From positions 1-64,000 of the forward strand of contig JAFLTJ010000003.1 in assembly GCA_022510465.1 (NCBI GenBank): DNA of 64,000 nucleotides, written 5' to 3'. The notes below the pieces were generated by a model, which did no database searches, was not told the origin of the DNA, and worked only from the letters and a program-made list of their open reading frames with translations. Within the stretch, counting starts at the first letter, position 1. Each line of letters begins with the position of its first letter. Source of the DNA: Muribaculaceae bacterium (GTDB lineage: Bacteria > Bacteroidota > Bacteroidia > Bacteroidales > Muribaculaceae). Position numbers and translations under genes: made by a program. Below are positions 52,571 to 62,236 of the stretch, piece after piece.

Positions 52571-55500
52571 TTAGAATGTTAAATTAACACCGAAAGCAAA
52601 ACTTGCAGTCGACGGAACTCCGCAGTAGTCGAAACCAACCGAAGATGAACCACCTACACCTGCACCTGAAGCAGCTGCCTCGGGGTCACCGTTATAATTG
52701 GTGAAGAGCAACAGGTTGGTAGCGCTTGCGGTGATGATACAACGCTTGATGACCTTAGTCTTAGCGAGAGCAGCACGTGGTACGCTGTATGAGAGACCTA
52801 TTGAACGGAGGCGGAGGCTGTTAACCTTTGTCAGGTAATTAGATGTTTCTCCTCCGAAATTTGAGGTATAGTAGCTCTTTATAATGTTGTAACCAAGCTG
52901 AGTTTGCCCGTTAATGGTATAAACCTGATTTGGTGCAAATTCGTAATGACGATCTTCGTATATTGGATTGTTATTAGTACCTACATTCTCTACACCGTCA
53001 ATAACGAGAGTTTGATTACGAACATCTGCAGAGAACTGAGATGTACCCCACTGGTCCATGTAGTACTGAGTACCGTTGAACACGTCGCCACCAACGCGGA
53101 ATTCCCACAGCATATTGAACGACCAGTCTTTCCATGTCAAAACGTTGTTCCAACCGCCGGTGAACTTGGGCTCACGATTACCAACCTGAATTTTAGTTCC
53201 ATCTGTTATAGGCATACCGTTTGCATTCAGGATAACCTTACCCTCGTGCTCCTTGTTGTTGGCATAGTTGCTGGCAGTTTTATCTTCGGGGGCTTCAACG
53301 CGCTCCCACTTAGTACCCGAAATAGCCATAAAGTCGCCGCCCGAGAACGATGCAGCTTGTGCGGTACCATACTGTACGTCTGTTACATACATGATATCCA
53401 TACCTTCCATCAAGCCGTCAAGACGACCGCGGTTGCCGGCCATATTGATACCGGTTTCCCAGTTCCAGTCTTTAGTTTCAACAGGAGTACCGCTGATTGA
53501 AAGCTCCATACCCTTGTTGTAAACATTACCTGCGTTGAACGAGCAGAAGATGTAACCGGTAGACTGAGGACCACGGGGCGACAGAATCTGGTTGTAAGAG
53601 TTGTTGGTATAGTATGCGTAGTCAAAACGCAAACGGTTGTTGAAGAAGCGGAGTTCGAGACCAATTTCAGTTGACTCGGTCATCTCAGGCTTCAAGTAGG
53701 GGTTACCGCGAGTCCAGCTGTTACCAAGCGATGTAAAGCCTCCTGCATAGGACCCAACAGGCCACAGTGCAGTGTTGGTTTCGTATGCGCCGGTGTCCTT
53801 ACCTACCTTAGCCCAGCTTGCGCGAATCTTACCGAAAGTGAACGGGCTCGCGGGGTCAAGTACGTTCAGGTCCTGAAGGAGCTGAGAGAATACGAATGCA
53901 CCCGATACCGAGGGGTAGAAATATGAGCGGTTTTCAAGAGGAAGAGTTGATGTCCAGTCGTTACGGCCGGTTACTGTTGCAAATACAGTGTTGCGCCAGT
54001 CTGCGCGGAACTCGCCGTAAACACCTACAAGACGCTTGCGACTTTGAGTGTATGAGAATTTTTTGTTTGCATCTGTTACATTATCATACGAGAAGAAATT
54101 GGGCACCTGGAACCCATAGGCCATTCTGTAGTTTGAAAGGCCTTTGGTATCGTCGGTAGAAGTACCGAGGAGGAGGTTGAAGCCCCAGTCGCCGAATGTC
54201 TTGCTGAAGTTGGTCATCAAGTTGGTGTTAAGATAGTGGTAACGATATGTGTTGTTACTCATCATACCATCCTGCCACAGCTCCTTAACCACACCACCGG
54301 CAGCAATTATTTTGTTATTGTCAGTGGTATACGAGTCAATACCCATACGGAAGTTAACCCACCACCAGTCGGTAATGTCGGCACGAACGTTGAAGTTACC
54401 TGTGAAACGAGATGTTTTATCGTTAATCCTGTTTTTGTTGATAATCCAGTAGGGGTTATCTGATTCTTCCCAAGGCTTTAGACGGTCGCCGAACATACGA
54501 TAGCGAGTGCCATCCTCGTTGAGATAGTGTCTCATGTCGTCGGTAGTGCCGAAGCCATAAACGCGCTGCAATGCACCGTCACCGCTTGAGCCATAAAGAC
54601 CACCCGATGTGAGAGTTTTGTCGGTACGAGCCTCAGAGTAAGCTACATTGGCACCGAAAGTGAACCAACGCCACTTCTGCTCGCCGTTGAAACGGAAAGT
54701 AGTCTTGGTGTAACCTGTTTCGGGAACAACACCATCCTGGTCGAAGAACGAGCCCGAGAGGTAGAAGTTACCATTCTCGTTACCGCCCGATACGCTGAGG
54801 TTAGTATCCCAAATACCACCGTTCTGGAAGAAGTTGCCGATGTTGTCATAGACAGGTTCGCCCGGATTGTAACGGTCGCCCCATGATGTGTAGGCATAGT
54901 CATTGTAAACAGTCCCGGTGTAATTACCTGTTGTCGGGTCATATTGGTCTTCCATGTAACCACGACGGAATGTAGTCTGAGCTTTAGGAACGCTCCTTAC
55001 CCATGAAGTAATATACTTAGCCGAGAGGTTAACCTCGACAGCACCTGTTTTACCCTTCTTGGTAGTGATAAGAACAACACCGTTGGCAGCACGTGAACCG
55101 TAAAGAGCAGATGCGGCCGGGCCCTTAAGGATTGACATAGACTCGATATCCTCGGGGTTGATGTCCATTACACGGTTGGAAGAAGTGGTTGATGAGGTCG
55201 TAGAACCGTCAAACGCTGAATTTCCGCCAACTGAAGATGAGTTATCATAGATAACACCGTCTACAACAAAGAGCGGCTGGCTGTCTTTAGTTTCGGCTGC
55301 AGAGGTAGCACCACGAAGAATAATTTGAGCACCCGAACCGGCAGCACCCGACGACTGGGTGATGTTAACACCGGCAACCTTACCCGACAGAGAAGTCAGC
55401 GGGTTGGCGCTCTTGTTGCGCATAAGTTCCTCGGAATTTACGTCATCGAGAGCATAACCGAGCGATTTTTTATCCTTCTTGATACCAAGAGCGGTAACAA

Positions 55501-55834
55501 CAACCTCGTCGAGGTCGGTTGCTGAAGATTGCATAACGATATTCAACGGACCGTTGCCAACCCTTAATTCCTGGGTAGCCGAGCCGATGAATGTTACTAC
55601 AAGCGTGTCTCCGGGCTTTGCTGTAATTGAAAAACGACCGTCGGCATCGGTTGCAACGACAGCTTTTGACCCTTTCACAGAAACAGTCGCGCCTACCAGG
55701 GGTTCACCCTCGGCGTCGACTACTGTACCGGTGGCTTTCCCCGCCTGGGCGGTCTGTGCGGCGGCCGTCATCCCGATAGTCGACGGAACGAAGCCGGCAA
55801 GCGAAAGCGCTAAGAACAGAGCAATTTGTTTCAT
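52571..55834 (-). CDS. SusC/RagA-like TonB-linked outer-membrane transporter
   Basis: 1087 residues from ATG 55834. Signal peptide (1-27); carboxypeptidase-like regulatory domain (about 33-105, ATGTVVDAEGEPLVGATVSVKG); TonB box region TDLDEVVVTALGIKKDKKSLGYALDDV. The plug follows to about 245 (VNITQSSGAAGSGAQIILRG, then LKGPAASALYGSRAANGVVLITTKKG), then a 22-strand barrel ending in the aromatic SFAFGVNLTF. It pairs with the SusD-like lipoprotein. Upstream gap to murI is about 60 bases and no clear promoter is visible there. Confidence 0.96.
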   Translation of the reverse strand: MKQIALFLALSLAGFVPSTIGMTAAAQTAQAGKATGTVVDAEGEPLVGATVSVKGSKAVVATDADGRFSITAKPGDTLVVTFIGSATQELRVGNGPLNIVMQSSATDLDEVVVTALGIKKDKKSLGYALDDVNSEELMRNKSANPLTSLSGKVAGVNITQSSGAAGSGAQIILRGATSAAETKDSQPLFVVDGVIYDNSSSVGGNSAFDGSTTSSTTSSNRVMDINPEDIESMSILKGPAASALYGSRAANGVVLITTKKGKTGAVEVNLSAKYITSWVRSVPKAQTTFRRGYMEDQYDPTTGNYTGTVYNDYAYTSWGDRYNPGEPVYDNIGNFFQNGGIWDTNLSVSGGNENGNFYLSGSFFDQDGVVPETGYTKTTFRFNGEQKWRWFTFGANVAYSEARTDKTLTSGGLYGSSGDGALQRVYGFGTTDDMRHYLNEDGTRYRMFGDRLKPWEESDNPYWIINKNRINDKTSRFTGNFNVRADITDWWWVNFRMGIDSYTTDNNKIIAAGGVVKELWQDGMMSNNTYRYHYLNTNLMTNFSKTFGDWGFNLLLGTSTDDTKGLSNYRMAYGFQVPNFFSYDNVTDANKKFSYTQSRKRLVGVYGEFRADWRNTVFATVTGRNDWTSTLPLENRSYFYPSVSGAFVFSQLLQDLNVLDPASPFTFGKIRASWAKVGKDTGAYETNTALWPVGSYAGGFTSLGNSWTRGNPYLKPEMTESTEIGLELRFFNNRLRFDYAYYTNNSYNQILSPRGPQSTGYIFCSFNAGNVYNKGMELSISGTPVETKDWNWETGINMAGNRGRLDGLMEGMDIMYVTDVQYGTAQAASFSGGDFMAISGTKWERVEAPEDKTASNYANNKEHEGKVILNANGMPITDGTKIQVGNREPKFTGGWNNVLTWKDWSFNMLWEFRVGGDVFNGTQYYMDQWGTSQFSADVRNQTLVIDGVENVGTNNNPIYEDRHYEFAPNQVYTINGQTQLGYNIIKSYYTSNFGGETSNYLTKVNSLRLRSIGLSYSVPRAALAKTKVIKRCIITASATNLLLFTNYNGDPEAAASGAGVGGSSSVGFDYCGVPSTASFAFGVNLTF

Positions 55835-55893
55835 AAGCAAAAATGTTAAATAATTGGATTTATTAAAAATTTCTGTTTTATCTTGGTTAGTAT

Positions 55894-56736
55894 TCAGTTT
55901 ATATCAATGTGGTTCACGGTTACATCCTCGTCAAGAAATATCCGGGCAAGGCCGACAAACTTCTCGGGATTTTCGGTCGTCAGATAGGTCGCCGAGCCTC
56001 CGCGCGAACACCGGCTGTCAATCTCGGGATGGCGCGACAGATAGTCGGCCAGCGAGCGGGCCACGATTTCGCCCTGGGTCAATATCCGCGCGCGCCCGCC
56101 TACAGCCTCCTCGATAAGCGGCAGCAGCAACGGATAGTGGGTGCAGCCCAGCACGATGGTATCCACATCCGGAGCCGCCTCAAAGAGCCGGCCAATGTAT
56201 TTGTCAACAAAAAATTTAGCTCCGTCGCCGGTCGTTTCATTGTTCTCCACAAGAGGCACCCACAGGGGGCAGGCTACCGTTGTGGTTTTGAAACCGGGAT
56301 GGAGCTTCTCTATTTCCATTTCATAACTGCGGGATGCAATTGTTCCTGGCGTTCCAAGCACACCTACATTGCCGGTGCGACTCTGACTCAGCGCTTCAAC
56401 CGTGGGGCGGATAACGCCCAAAACTCGTCGCGACGGGTCCAAACCGGCCAGGTCGCGCTGCTGAATGGTGCGCAGAGCCTTTGCCGAAGCCGTGTTACAG
56501 GCCAAGATTACCAATCGGCAACCGCGGGCAAAAAGCTCCCTGACCCCGTCGAGGGTAAATCGGTAGATGACATCAAACGAGCGGGTACCGTAGGGCGCCC
56601 GGGCATTGTCGCCCAGGTACAGGTAGTCATAATCGGGCAGCTGAGCCCTGATTGACTTCAGTATGGTCAAGCCGCCATAACCGGAGTCAAATACGCCGAT
56701 TGGTGCTGATTCATTGGATATACTGCCTGTCCACAT
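55894..56736 (-). CDS. murI: Glutamate racemase
   Basis: 280 residues, supplies D-glutamate for peptidoglycan. The two catalytic cysteines are in LVILACNTAS (C80) and IVLGCTHYPLLLP. The start PIGVFDSGYGGLTILKSIR carries the catalytic aspartate. It lies upstream of susC in the same direction. Confidence 0.97.
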   Translation of the reverse strand: MWTGSISNESAPIGVFDSGYGGLTILKSIRAQLPDYDYLYLGDNARAPYGTRSFDVIYRFTLDGVRELFARGCRLVILACNTASAKALRTIQQRDLAGLDPSRRVLGVIRPTVEALSQSRTGNVGVLGTPGTIASRSYEMEIEKLHPGFKTTTVACPLWVPLVENNETTGDGAKFFVDKYIGRLFEAAPDVDTIVLGCTHYPLLLPLIEEAVGGRARILTQGEIVARSLADYLSRHPEIDSRCSRGGSATYLTTENPEKFVGLARIFLDEDVTVNHIDIN

Positions 56737-56897
56737 ACGGTTCTGAACCTAATTTAACACTTTGTTACCGGATTGTCGCATTTTTTAGCTTTTTTGACCG
56801 ATAACCGTGCTGTTTCTACTATCATTTGACACTTTTTGCCGCCAAATTACCCCCAAAAAGGAGTTTTGGCGACTGACATTTTGTTAATTGCCATTTG

Positions 56898-56930
56898 CAA
56901 AAATAATTGATTTATTGAGAAATCCTCAAA
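56898..56930 (-). promoter_or_regulatory. Promoter of murI with long leader
   Basis: On the minus strand, TTTG (complement of 56927-56930) and TATTTTTG (complement of 56898-56905) are separated by 21 bases. The leader to the ATG at 56736 would be about 155 bases. The gap 56931-57059 is AT-rich and shows no other feature. Confidence 0.6.
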
Positions 56931-57059
56931 AATCTTACGTTTTTTTATCCCCTTTTGCTGACGTTTTGCCTAAATTAAATATTATTAACATTATTTACAG
57001 ATTTCTTGCCCATAAAATTTCTAAAAATCTGTTTCTAAACATAAATTTACAACTACTCC

Positions 57060-57263
57060 GCCCCGAAAAGCAGGTTTCCAAACCTGCGCCTTTCACCGAA
57101 GACCCATGCTGCCGTTTTTTCCGCAGGCTTGGAAGCCTGCGCCTTTCACCGCCACCCATCACGCCGCGTCAGCCCGGAAAGCAGGTTTCCAAACCTGCGC
57201 CTTTCACCGTGACCCATGCTGCCGTTTTTTCCGCAGGCTTGGAAGCCTGCGGCTCCGGGCCCG
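57060..57263. repeat. Two BIME-like REP pairs with compensated stem changes
   Basis: Pair 1: 57070-57087 and 57123-57140; pair 2: 57181-57198 and 57233-57250. In each pair the left core reads GCAGGTTTCCAAACCTGC, with C-to-T and G-to-A changes on opposite arms that keep the stem perfect. The right cores have the standard form in reverse. The spacers contain ACCCATGCTGCCGTTTTTT. Start-to-start distances are 53 and 52. Confidence 0.9.
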
Positions 57264-57302
57264 GAAAAACGGGGTCCCGGAAGCACACCTGCCCCGGGAC
57301 CC
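57264..57302 (-). terminator. Terminator of the TonB receptor/lipoprotein unit
   Basis: GGGTCCCGG (57272-57280) pairs with CCGGGACCC (57294-57302). On the minus strand the hairpin is followed by CGTTTTT. It lies about 25 bases after the lipoprotein stop. Confidence 0.75.
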
Positions 57303-57326
57303 ACACTCTATTTTCAACAACCCGAT

Positions 57327-59408
57327 TTACCAGTCGGCATCCTCGCCGCCGGCAAACCACGTACAGCTCTTATACTTAAACTCGCCCGGGCCGACAACCG
57401 TGTAGACAACCGTCTGCTCGGTGGCAGCGCCGTCGTAGGCCGTAAAGTTGACCGTATAGGTGATATCCATATCGGCAACCGGAGCCGCGTCGGCATGCAG
57501 TCGGCTCAGCGCACCCGGCAAAACCTCCGTGCAGAAACGCTTCTTAAGCAGCAGAACAATTTCGTCGTCGCTCATGCCATCATAAACCGTGTACCCCTCG
57601 GGGATATGGCTCTTAGCCGACGAAGCCCTGACATCGACATTTCCATAGTAGGCCGACGCGCCCGAATAGAACTCGGCGTTGCCGCGATAGTCGATAAACG
57701 ACGTGCCGCTGGTCAGCGACGTCTCGCCCATAGGCTTGCAGATGGTCTCAAATACCCAGTTGACACATTCCATATAGTATGTATAGCTCGGGTCGGTGTT
57801 GCGCGCGTAGGGCAGAGTGATGACAACCGACGGATTATATTTCCACTGGCCCTCGCTCTTGGTAAACTGGTCGGTGGTCAACCCCTCGTTAAGAACCCAT
57901 TCGCCGCCCGTGAACTGATACTGACCGGCGCGGTAGGCCGTCATCGAATTGGCATAATACTTATATACAACCGTTTTCACGTCGCCCTCAACCGCATACG
58001 GCAGCTGCTGTTTCAGATAAACCGGCACAAGCGTCTTGGGATGGTCGCCCGACAGGTTGCCGTAGCTCTGGCCCATCGCCGCATAGTCGGCCGGCTGAAC
58101 AACGATAGTATTTGCCGGAACACTCCACGTGCTGCCGTTATACAGATAAATCGCCTCGCGCTCGCTGCTGACAACATTGCCCGCCGGAGCCCGTCGTGCA
58201 GTCGCCTTGGCAGCCCCGTCGCTATACTCCGTCAGCAAGATGTTGTAATACTTGCCCGAGCCGCTTACGGCCATGAAATAGCCCGTAAAGGTGTACTTCT
58301 GCCCGTCAACAAGGCCCGCCTTGAGAAGGTCGCTCGCATAGTAGACGCTACCCTGAACCGTCTCCTCCCCGTCGAGTATGACGTTGTAATAGGTTCCGCT
58401 AATCGACAGCGTGCCCGTAAACTGAACATACTTGGGCAGGAAATTGTCGGTCGCGCCACATGCAGCCACGATATCGCTCACGCTCTGAACCGCCGGCGCG
58501 GGATAGGTATACTCTCCGGCGCCGTCAACACTGTAATCCCCGGCGCTGACAGCTATCTGGAGACCCTTATTGTAGGCCGACACCGTTCCCTTGACCGTAA
58601 CCTTGCTGCCTATGTTGACAGCCGTCTGGTCAAAACCGCTGGCCTGATAGCACAGAATAGACCCGCTATTGTCGGTCACGATAAAACCGCGAGCGCAGAT
58701 TGCCGTCACATAACCCTTGACAACAAGGTTATCGTTCAGCGACGCGCCGCCTACAACCGACGTCGCCTCCCACTCGGTAGGCGCAACATCGCCGCCGCCA
58801 ACAGTGCCGAATATCGGGTCGACAGCAGCCTCATTGTAGGTCACCACGGCATACGTGCCCGCCGTAGCGTCGTCATACTCACGGCCCAATATGCCCGGCA
58901 GATAACGGCTTGCGGGGCACGACGGCGCGAACGCGCTGATATAGTCGTCATCGCTCCCCCAGGCCTCGATATAATCATCCTCGCCAAGCGTATACAGCTC
59001 CAGGCTGGCGTTGATGGCGGCAACATCGGCCGGTAGCTTGCTCTCTACGTTATAGGATACCTTTATCGACGACTCGTTGTTCATCGAAAAATAGGGGAAC
59101 GAAGAGCTCGACAGCAACGCCGGGATATAGCGGCGCGCCTGTGCCTCGTCGGCAAAATACCCGTTGGTCCCCACGGCTGCCAGGGCCTCACTCTCATCAA
59201 GCGACGCCGCCAGCGACACATTTGCACTCAGCGTCGAGATTGTATTGTAATCGGCCGCCGTCAGCGTGTAGGTTATCGTCTCTACCTTGTCATATACCGG
59301 CGGCTCCTCAAAGCCGTCAAGCGCGTTGTTCCACGAATTCTCGTCACAGCTGCTCATCATCGCAACCGCGCCAAGCAGCGGCAATATATATTTGAAATTC
59401 AATTTCAT
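57327..59408 (-). CDS. Surface lipoprotein with DUF5689-like OB-fold domain
   Basis: 693 residues. A lipoprotein signal ends in GAVAMMSSCDEN (Cys21). Residues about 195-400 have the pattern VVKGYVTAICARGFIVTDNSGSILCYQ...GSKVTVKGTVSAYNKGLQIAV, then a second GTLSISGTYYNVILDGEETVQG region, resembling the OB-fold repeats of DUF5689-type proteins. The rest is beta-rich and unassigned. It follows the TonB receptor by 34 bases and is probably its surface partner, as SusD is for SusC; that role is inference. Confidence 0.8.
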   Translation of the reverse strand: MKLNFKYILPLLGAVAMMSSCDENSWNNALDGFEEPPVYDKVETITYTLTAADYNTISTLSANVSLAASLDESEALAAVGTNGYFADEAQARRYIPALLSSSSFPYFSMNNESSIKVSYNVESKLPADVAAINASLELYTLGEDDYIEAWGSDDDYISAFAPSCPASRYLPGILGREYDDATAGTYAVVTYNEAAVDPIFGTVGGGDVAPTEWEATSVVGGASLNDNLVVKGYVTAICARGFIVTDNSGSILCYQASGFDQTAVNIGSKVTVKGTVSAYNKGLQIAVSAGDYSVDGAGEYTYPAPAVQSVSDIVAACGATDNFLPKYVQFTGTLSISGTYYNVILDGEETVQGSVYYASDLLKAGLVDGQKYTFTGYFMAVSGSGKYYNILLTEYSDGAAKATARRAPAGNVVSSEREAIYLYNGSTWSVPANTIVVQPADYAAMGQSYGNLSGDHPKTLVPVYLKQQLPYAVEGDVKTVVYKYYANSMTAYRAGQYQFTGGEWVLNEGLTTDQFTKSEGQWKYNPSVVITLPYARNTDPSYTYYMECVNWVFETICKPMGETSLTSGTSFIDYRGNAEFYSGASAYYGNVDVRASSAKSHIPEGYTVYDGMSDDEIVLLLKKRFCTEVLPGALSRLHADAAPVADMDITYTVNFTAYDGAATEQTVVYTVVGPGEFKYKSCTWFAGGEDADW

Positions 59409-59442
59409 CTTCTTTGATTTCTTTGGTTTTTAACTTTATCTA

Positions 59443-62157
59443 TTAGAATGCAACCTTTAGACGCAAAGCGTACGTGCGACCAAAAGAGTAGAACACGCGA
59501 TAGGCGTTGTCCCACGAGCCCGTGCTGCCCGACGCCGTGTATGCATCAACTATATAATTGTAGTTAAACAAGTTATATACGTTGCCAAACAAAGTTGCGT
59601 CTAATCCGCCCACCTTGAAACGGTAGCTGGCCGACAGGTCAAACTGCTGGCCCCAGGGTATCTGCCACGGGTCCTTAACCTGAATCACAGCTCCCGGTGA
59701 GTAGTCGCTCGACGAGATTGTGTAGTCCGAATAGTTGCGCGCATTGAAAGTCCAGTCAACACCGATGCGCCACCCCTTGAACGGCCTGAAATTCAAGCCC
59801 AGATAGCCCGTAGTCTGCGCCGAGCCGCCAACCTTGCGACCCTTCTGGTTCAGAGTTGCCATCGCATGGTCGTCGGCAAACACGCCGCTCGCCAATGCCC
59901 CCGTGCGGGTATTGCTGATAGGCTGGCCGCTCGAGTTGTAGAAATAGCCCGTCGCATTGCTGTCCCAAATCCAGTCGCCAAGCGAAATCATACCGTTGAC
60001 ATCCATCCACGGCGTAGGCTTGTACACAAAGTTCACCTCCACACCCATGTGGCGGGCATCAACACCCTGCATGTTGAAATAGTAACGGTCACCGTTATCC
60101 ATTTCGCCGCTTCGCGTCGTCGTCTTGTCCATCCACTTGGTAAAATATCCGTTCAGCGTCGCCGTGAAGATAGGCGAATGATACTCATAACCTATCTCAA
60201 TCGACCCAACCTTCTCGTTTACAGCATTCGGATTGGTAGCGTTCGACGTCGTCGCCTGCAGGAACGCGCCGCCCGAGAAGAACGGAGCACGAGTGATATA
60301 TCCGCCGTTGAAATACACATTGTTATGACGGTCTATATTGTAGTTGGCACCACCCTTTATCGTTCCGGCCATAAAATTCAGCGTTTCCGACCGCTCGTGA
60401 GCCTCGTCATAATACAGATGGTCAACGCGCCAGTAAGTAGTGTTCGACACCGACCCCGCCAGCACCGTCGTCAGCCGCTTGTCAAGCAGCGAATACTCCA
60501 GCTGGGCATACGCACCCTCCTGCGCCGTGTGGCCGTCATAATTGCGATACACAACATCGCCCACGCCAAGCTTCTGATAGCGCCAGTTCGGGTCGGCTGC
60601 AGCAGCATTGTTCGCCGCCGACACCCCGCCGCGAGTCGAGTCATCCATATAATATTCGCCGCCATACAGGTCCTCAATCACATTCTTGTGATAACCTATA
60701 TAGTAGCGCATATCAAGACCCGCCGTCAGGTTCAGTTTATTCTCTATCAGCTCATTCTTGTAGGTCGACACCAGGCCATACCACTGATGCGAATTCACCG
60801 AGCGCGCCATAATCATGTTCGACCCCGTGGTCGACGCCATATTCATTTCCTCAACCGCAGCATAGTCAAACGTACCGTCGGCCCGGCGGAACAGCGTGTT
60901 CAGCACCCCGTTGCTCGCGCCATACCAGCTCGAGTAGCTTATCGACTGCCCGTTCCAGCTCCCGCGGCCCTGACCGCTGTAGCCATAACCGTCGGCCAGC
61001 GACACATACACCGCCGACGACAGCGACGACTTGTAATCTATCTGCCATATATGATTCAGCGATATCTGAGGCTTGTGATAGACATTCTTGTTCGACGACT
61101 TCACAACGCCATTCATATCATAGCCAAACGTCGGATTGTACTTGTACATACTCTCCCCGCTCATATAGTTCTTAACATTCTGCCAGCCCTCTATCGTCAA
61201 GCCATCCTGCGACGAGCGCTTATAGTGCGTCTGCGGAGAGCCAAACGCAGTCAGCGAAAGCTGGTGACTGTCATTCAACCGCTTCGACACATTCAGAAAA
61301 TAGGTATATGCATTAAAATTGGTCCCCTGAACATAGCCGTCGCCCCATTTGCGCGACCCGAGCAACGTCACGGCCCAGCCGTTACTCATTACGCCCGTCG
61401 ACACCGTGAACCCTATATGATTCAGCCCGTCGTTACCCATGCCGTAATAAACATTGCCGCCACGTTTTGTATCAAGAGTCTTAGTTGTTATCGATATCGT
61501 ACCGCCAACCGACGGAACCGACACTATCGCAGCCCCGAGACCGCGCTGCGTCTGCATCATCGACGTCACGTCGCTCAGGCCGGCCCAGTTTGACCAATAA
61601 ATGCCGCCCCATTCCATATCGTTCACCGGAATACCGTTTATCAGCGCTGCAACATTCTCAGTCTTGAAACCACGCATATTTATCTTAGCGTCGCCATAGC
61701 CGCCGCCATCCTTCGTCGCCCATACGCCCGGCGTTGTCTTCAACACCTCCGGAAACTCCTGGTTACCGAGCTTAACCTCTATTGTCGACGCATCTATCGT
61801 CGATACGGCAACAGGAGTCTGACGTGTGCGCGCCATCGACTGCGTCACCACAACATCCTTCAAAACCGTCGCCTCAACCTCCAGACTTATCGTCAGCAAG
61901 CCCTGGCCAACAGCTACATCCGTCGGCTTATAACCGATATAATCCACATGAAGCGTCTTTACATCGTCGGGTATCGACAGCGAGAAAGTACCTTCAATAT
62001 CGGTCGCCGTTGCATACTTAGTGCCCGGCACACTCACCGTCGCACCTATCAGCGGCTCCCCTTGTTCATCGAGAACCGTGCCACGACATGTAACGTTTGC
62101 AAGCAACCCCGTTGCTGCAAGCATCACAACTGTGGCAAAGAGAAGAAGTCTCTTCAT
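59443..62157 (-). CDS. TonB-dependent outer-membrane receptor with regulatory-like N-terminal domain
   Basis: 904 residues from ATG 62157. Signal peptide (MKRLLLFATVVMLAATGLLA), carboxypeptidase-like domain (about 22-100, CRGTVLDEQGEPLIGATVSVPG), TonB-box region VLKDVVVTQSMARTRQTPVAV and plug (about 120-230, with INMRGFKTENVAALINGIPVND). The barrel ends in the aromatic GRTYALRLKVAF. It lacks the SusC LITTKKG signature, so it is a classical TonB receptor. Substrate unknown. Confidence 0.94.
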   Translation of the reverse strand: MKRLLLFATVVMLAATGLLANVTCRGTVLDEQGEPLIGATVSVPGTKYATATDIEGTFSLSIPDDVKTLHVDYIGYKPTDVAVGQGLLTISLEVEATVLKDVVVTQSMARTRQTPVAVSTIDASTIEVKLGNQEFPEVLKTTPGVWATKDGGGYGDAKINMRGFKTENVAALINGIPVNDMEWGGIYWSNWAGLSDVTSMMQTQRGLGAAIVSVPSVGGTISITTKTLDTKRGGNVYYGMGNDGLNHIGFTVSTGVMSNGWAVTLLGSRKWGDGYVQGTNFNAYTYFLNVSKRLNDSHQLSLTAFGSPQTHYKRSSQDGLTIEGWQNVKNYMSGESMYKYNPTFGYDMNGVVKSSNKNVYHKPQISLNHIWQIDYKSSLSSAVYVSLADGYGYSGQGRGSWNGQSISYSSWYGASNGVLNTLFRRADGTFDYAAVEEMNMASTTGSNMIMARSVNSHQWYGLVSTYKNELIENKLNLTAGLDMRYYIGYHKNVIEDLYGGEYYMDDSTRGGVSAANNAAAADPNWRYQKLGVGDVVYRNYDGHTAQEGAYAQLEYSLLDKRLTTVLAGSVSNTTYWRVDHLYYDEAHERSETLNFMAGTIKGGANYNIDRHNNVYFNGGYITRAPFFSGGAFLQATTSNATNPNAVNEKVGSIEIGYEYHSPIFTATLNGYFTKWMDKTTTRSGEMDNGDRYYFNMQGVDARHMGVEVNFVYKPTPWMDVNGMISLGDWIWDSNATGYFYNSSGQPISNTRTGALASGVFADDHAMATLNQKGRKVGGSAQTTGYLGLNFRPFKGWRIGVDWTFNARNYSDYTISSSDYSPGAVIQVKDPWQIPWGQQFDLSASYRFKVGGLDATLFGNVYNLFNYNYIVDAYTASGSTGSWDNAYRVFYSFGRTYALRLKVAF

Positions 62158-62196
62158 AAAAAACCTAAATTTAAGTTGATAAATATTAAACACCGC

Positions 62197-62228
62197 AAAG
62201 ATACAAATATCATTCCTCTTTCGCAATA
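62197..62228 (-). promoter_or_regulatory. Promoter of the TonB receptor unit
   Basis: On the minus strand, TATCTTTG (complement of 62197-62204) is preceded by ATTG (complement of 62225-62228, three of four) with a 20-base spacer. The leader would be about 35-40 bases. Confidence 0.5.
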
Positions 62229-62236
62229 CCCCCTCT

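Noticed and set aside
50670-55834. Polysaccharide utilisation locus
   Set aside because: A SusC/SusD pair is present, but no glycoside hydrolase, lyase, sulfatase or hybrid two-component regulator is near; the neighbours are murI and repeats. I call only the transport pair.
57216-59036. A 606-codon plus-strand frame
   Set aside because: It is antisense to the well-supported lipoprotein gene at 57327-59408 and has an unnatural Arg/Ile-rich composition.
59866-61593. A 575-codon plus-strand frame
   Set aside because: Antisense shadow of the TonB receptor gene, with no recognisable domain and a biased composition.
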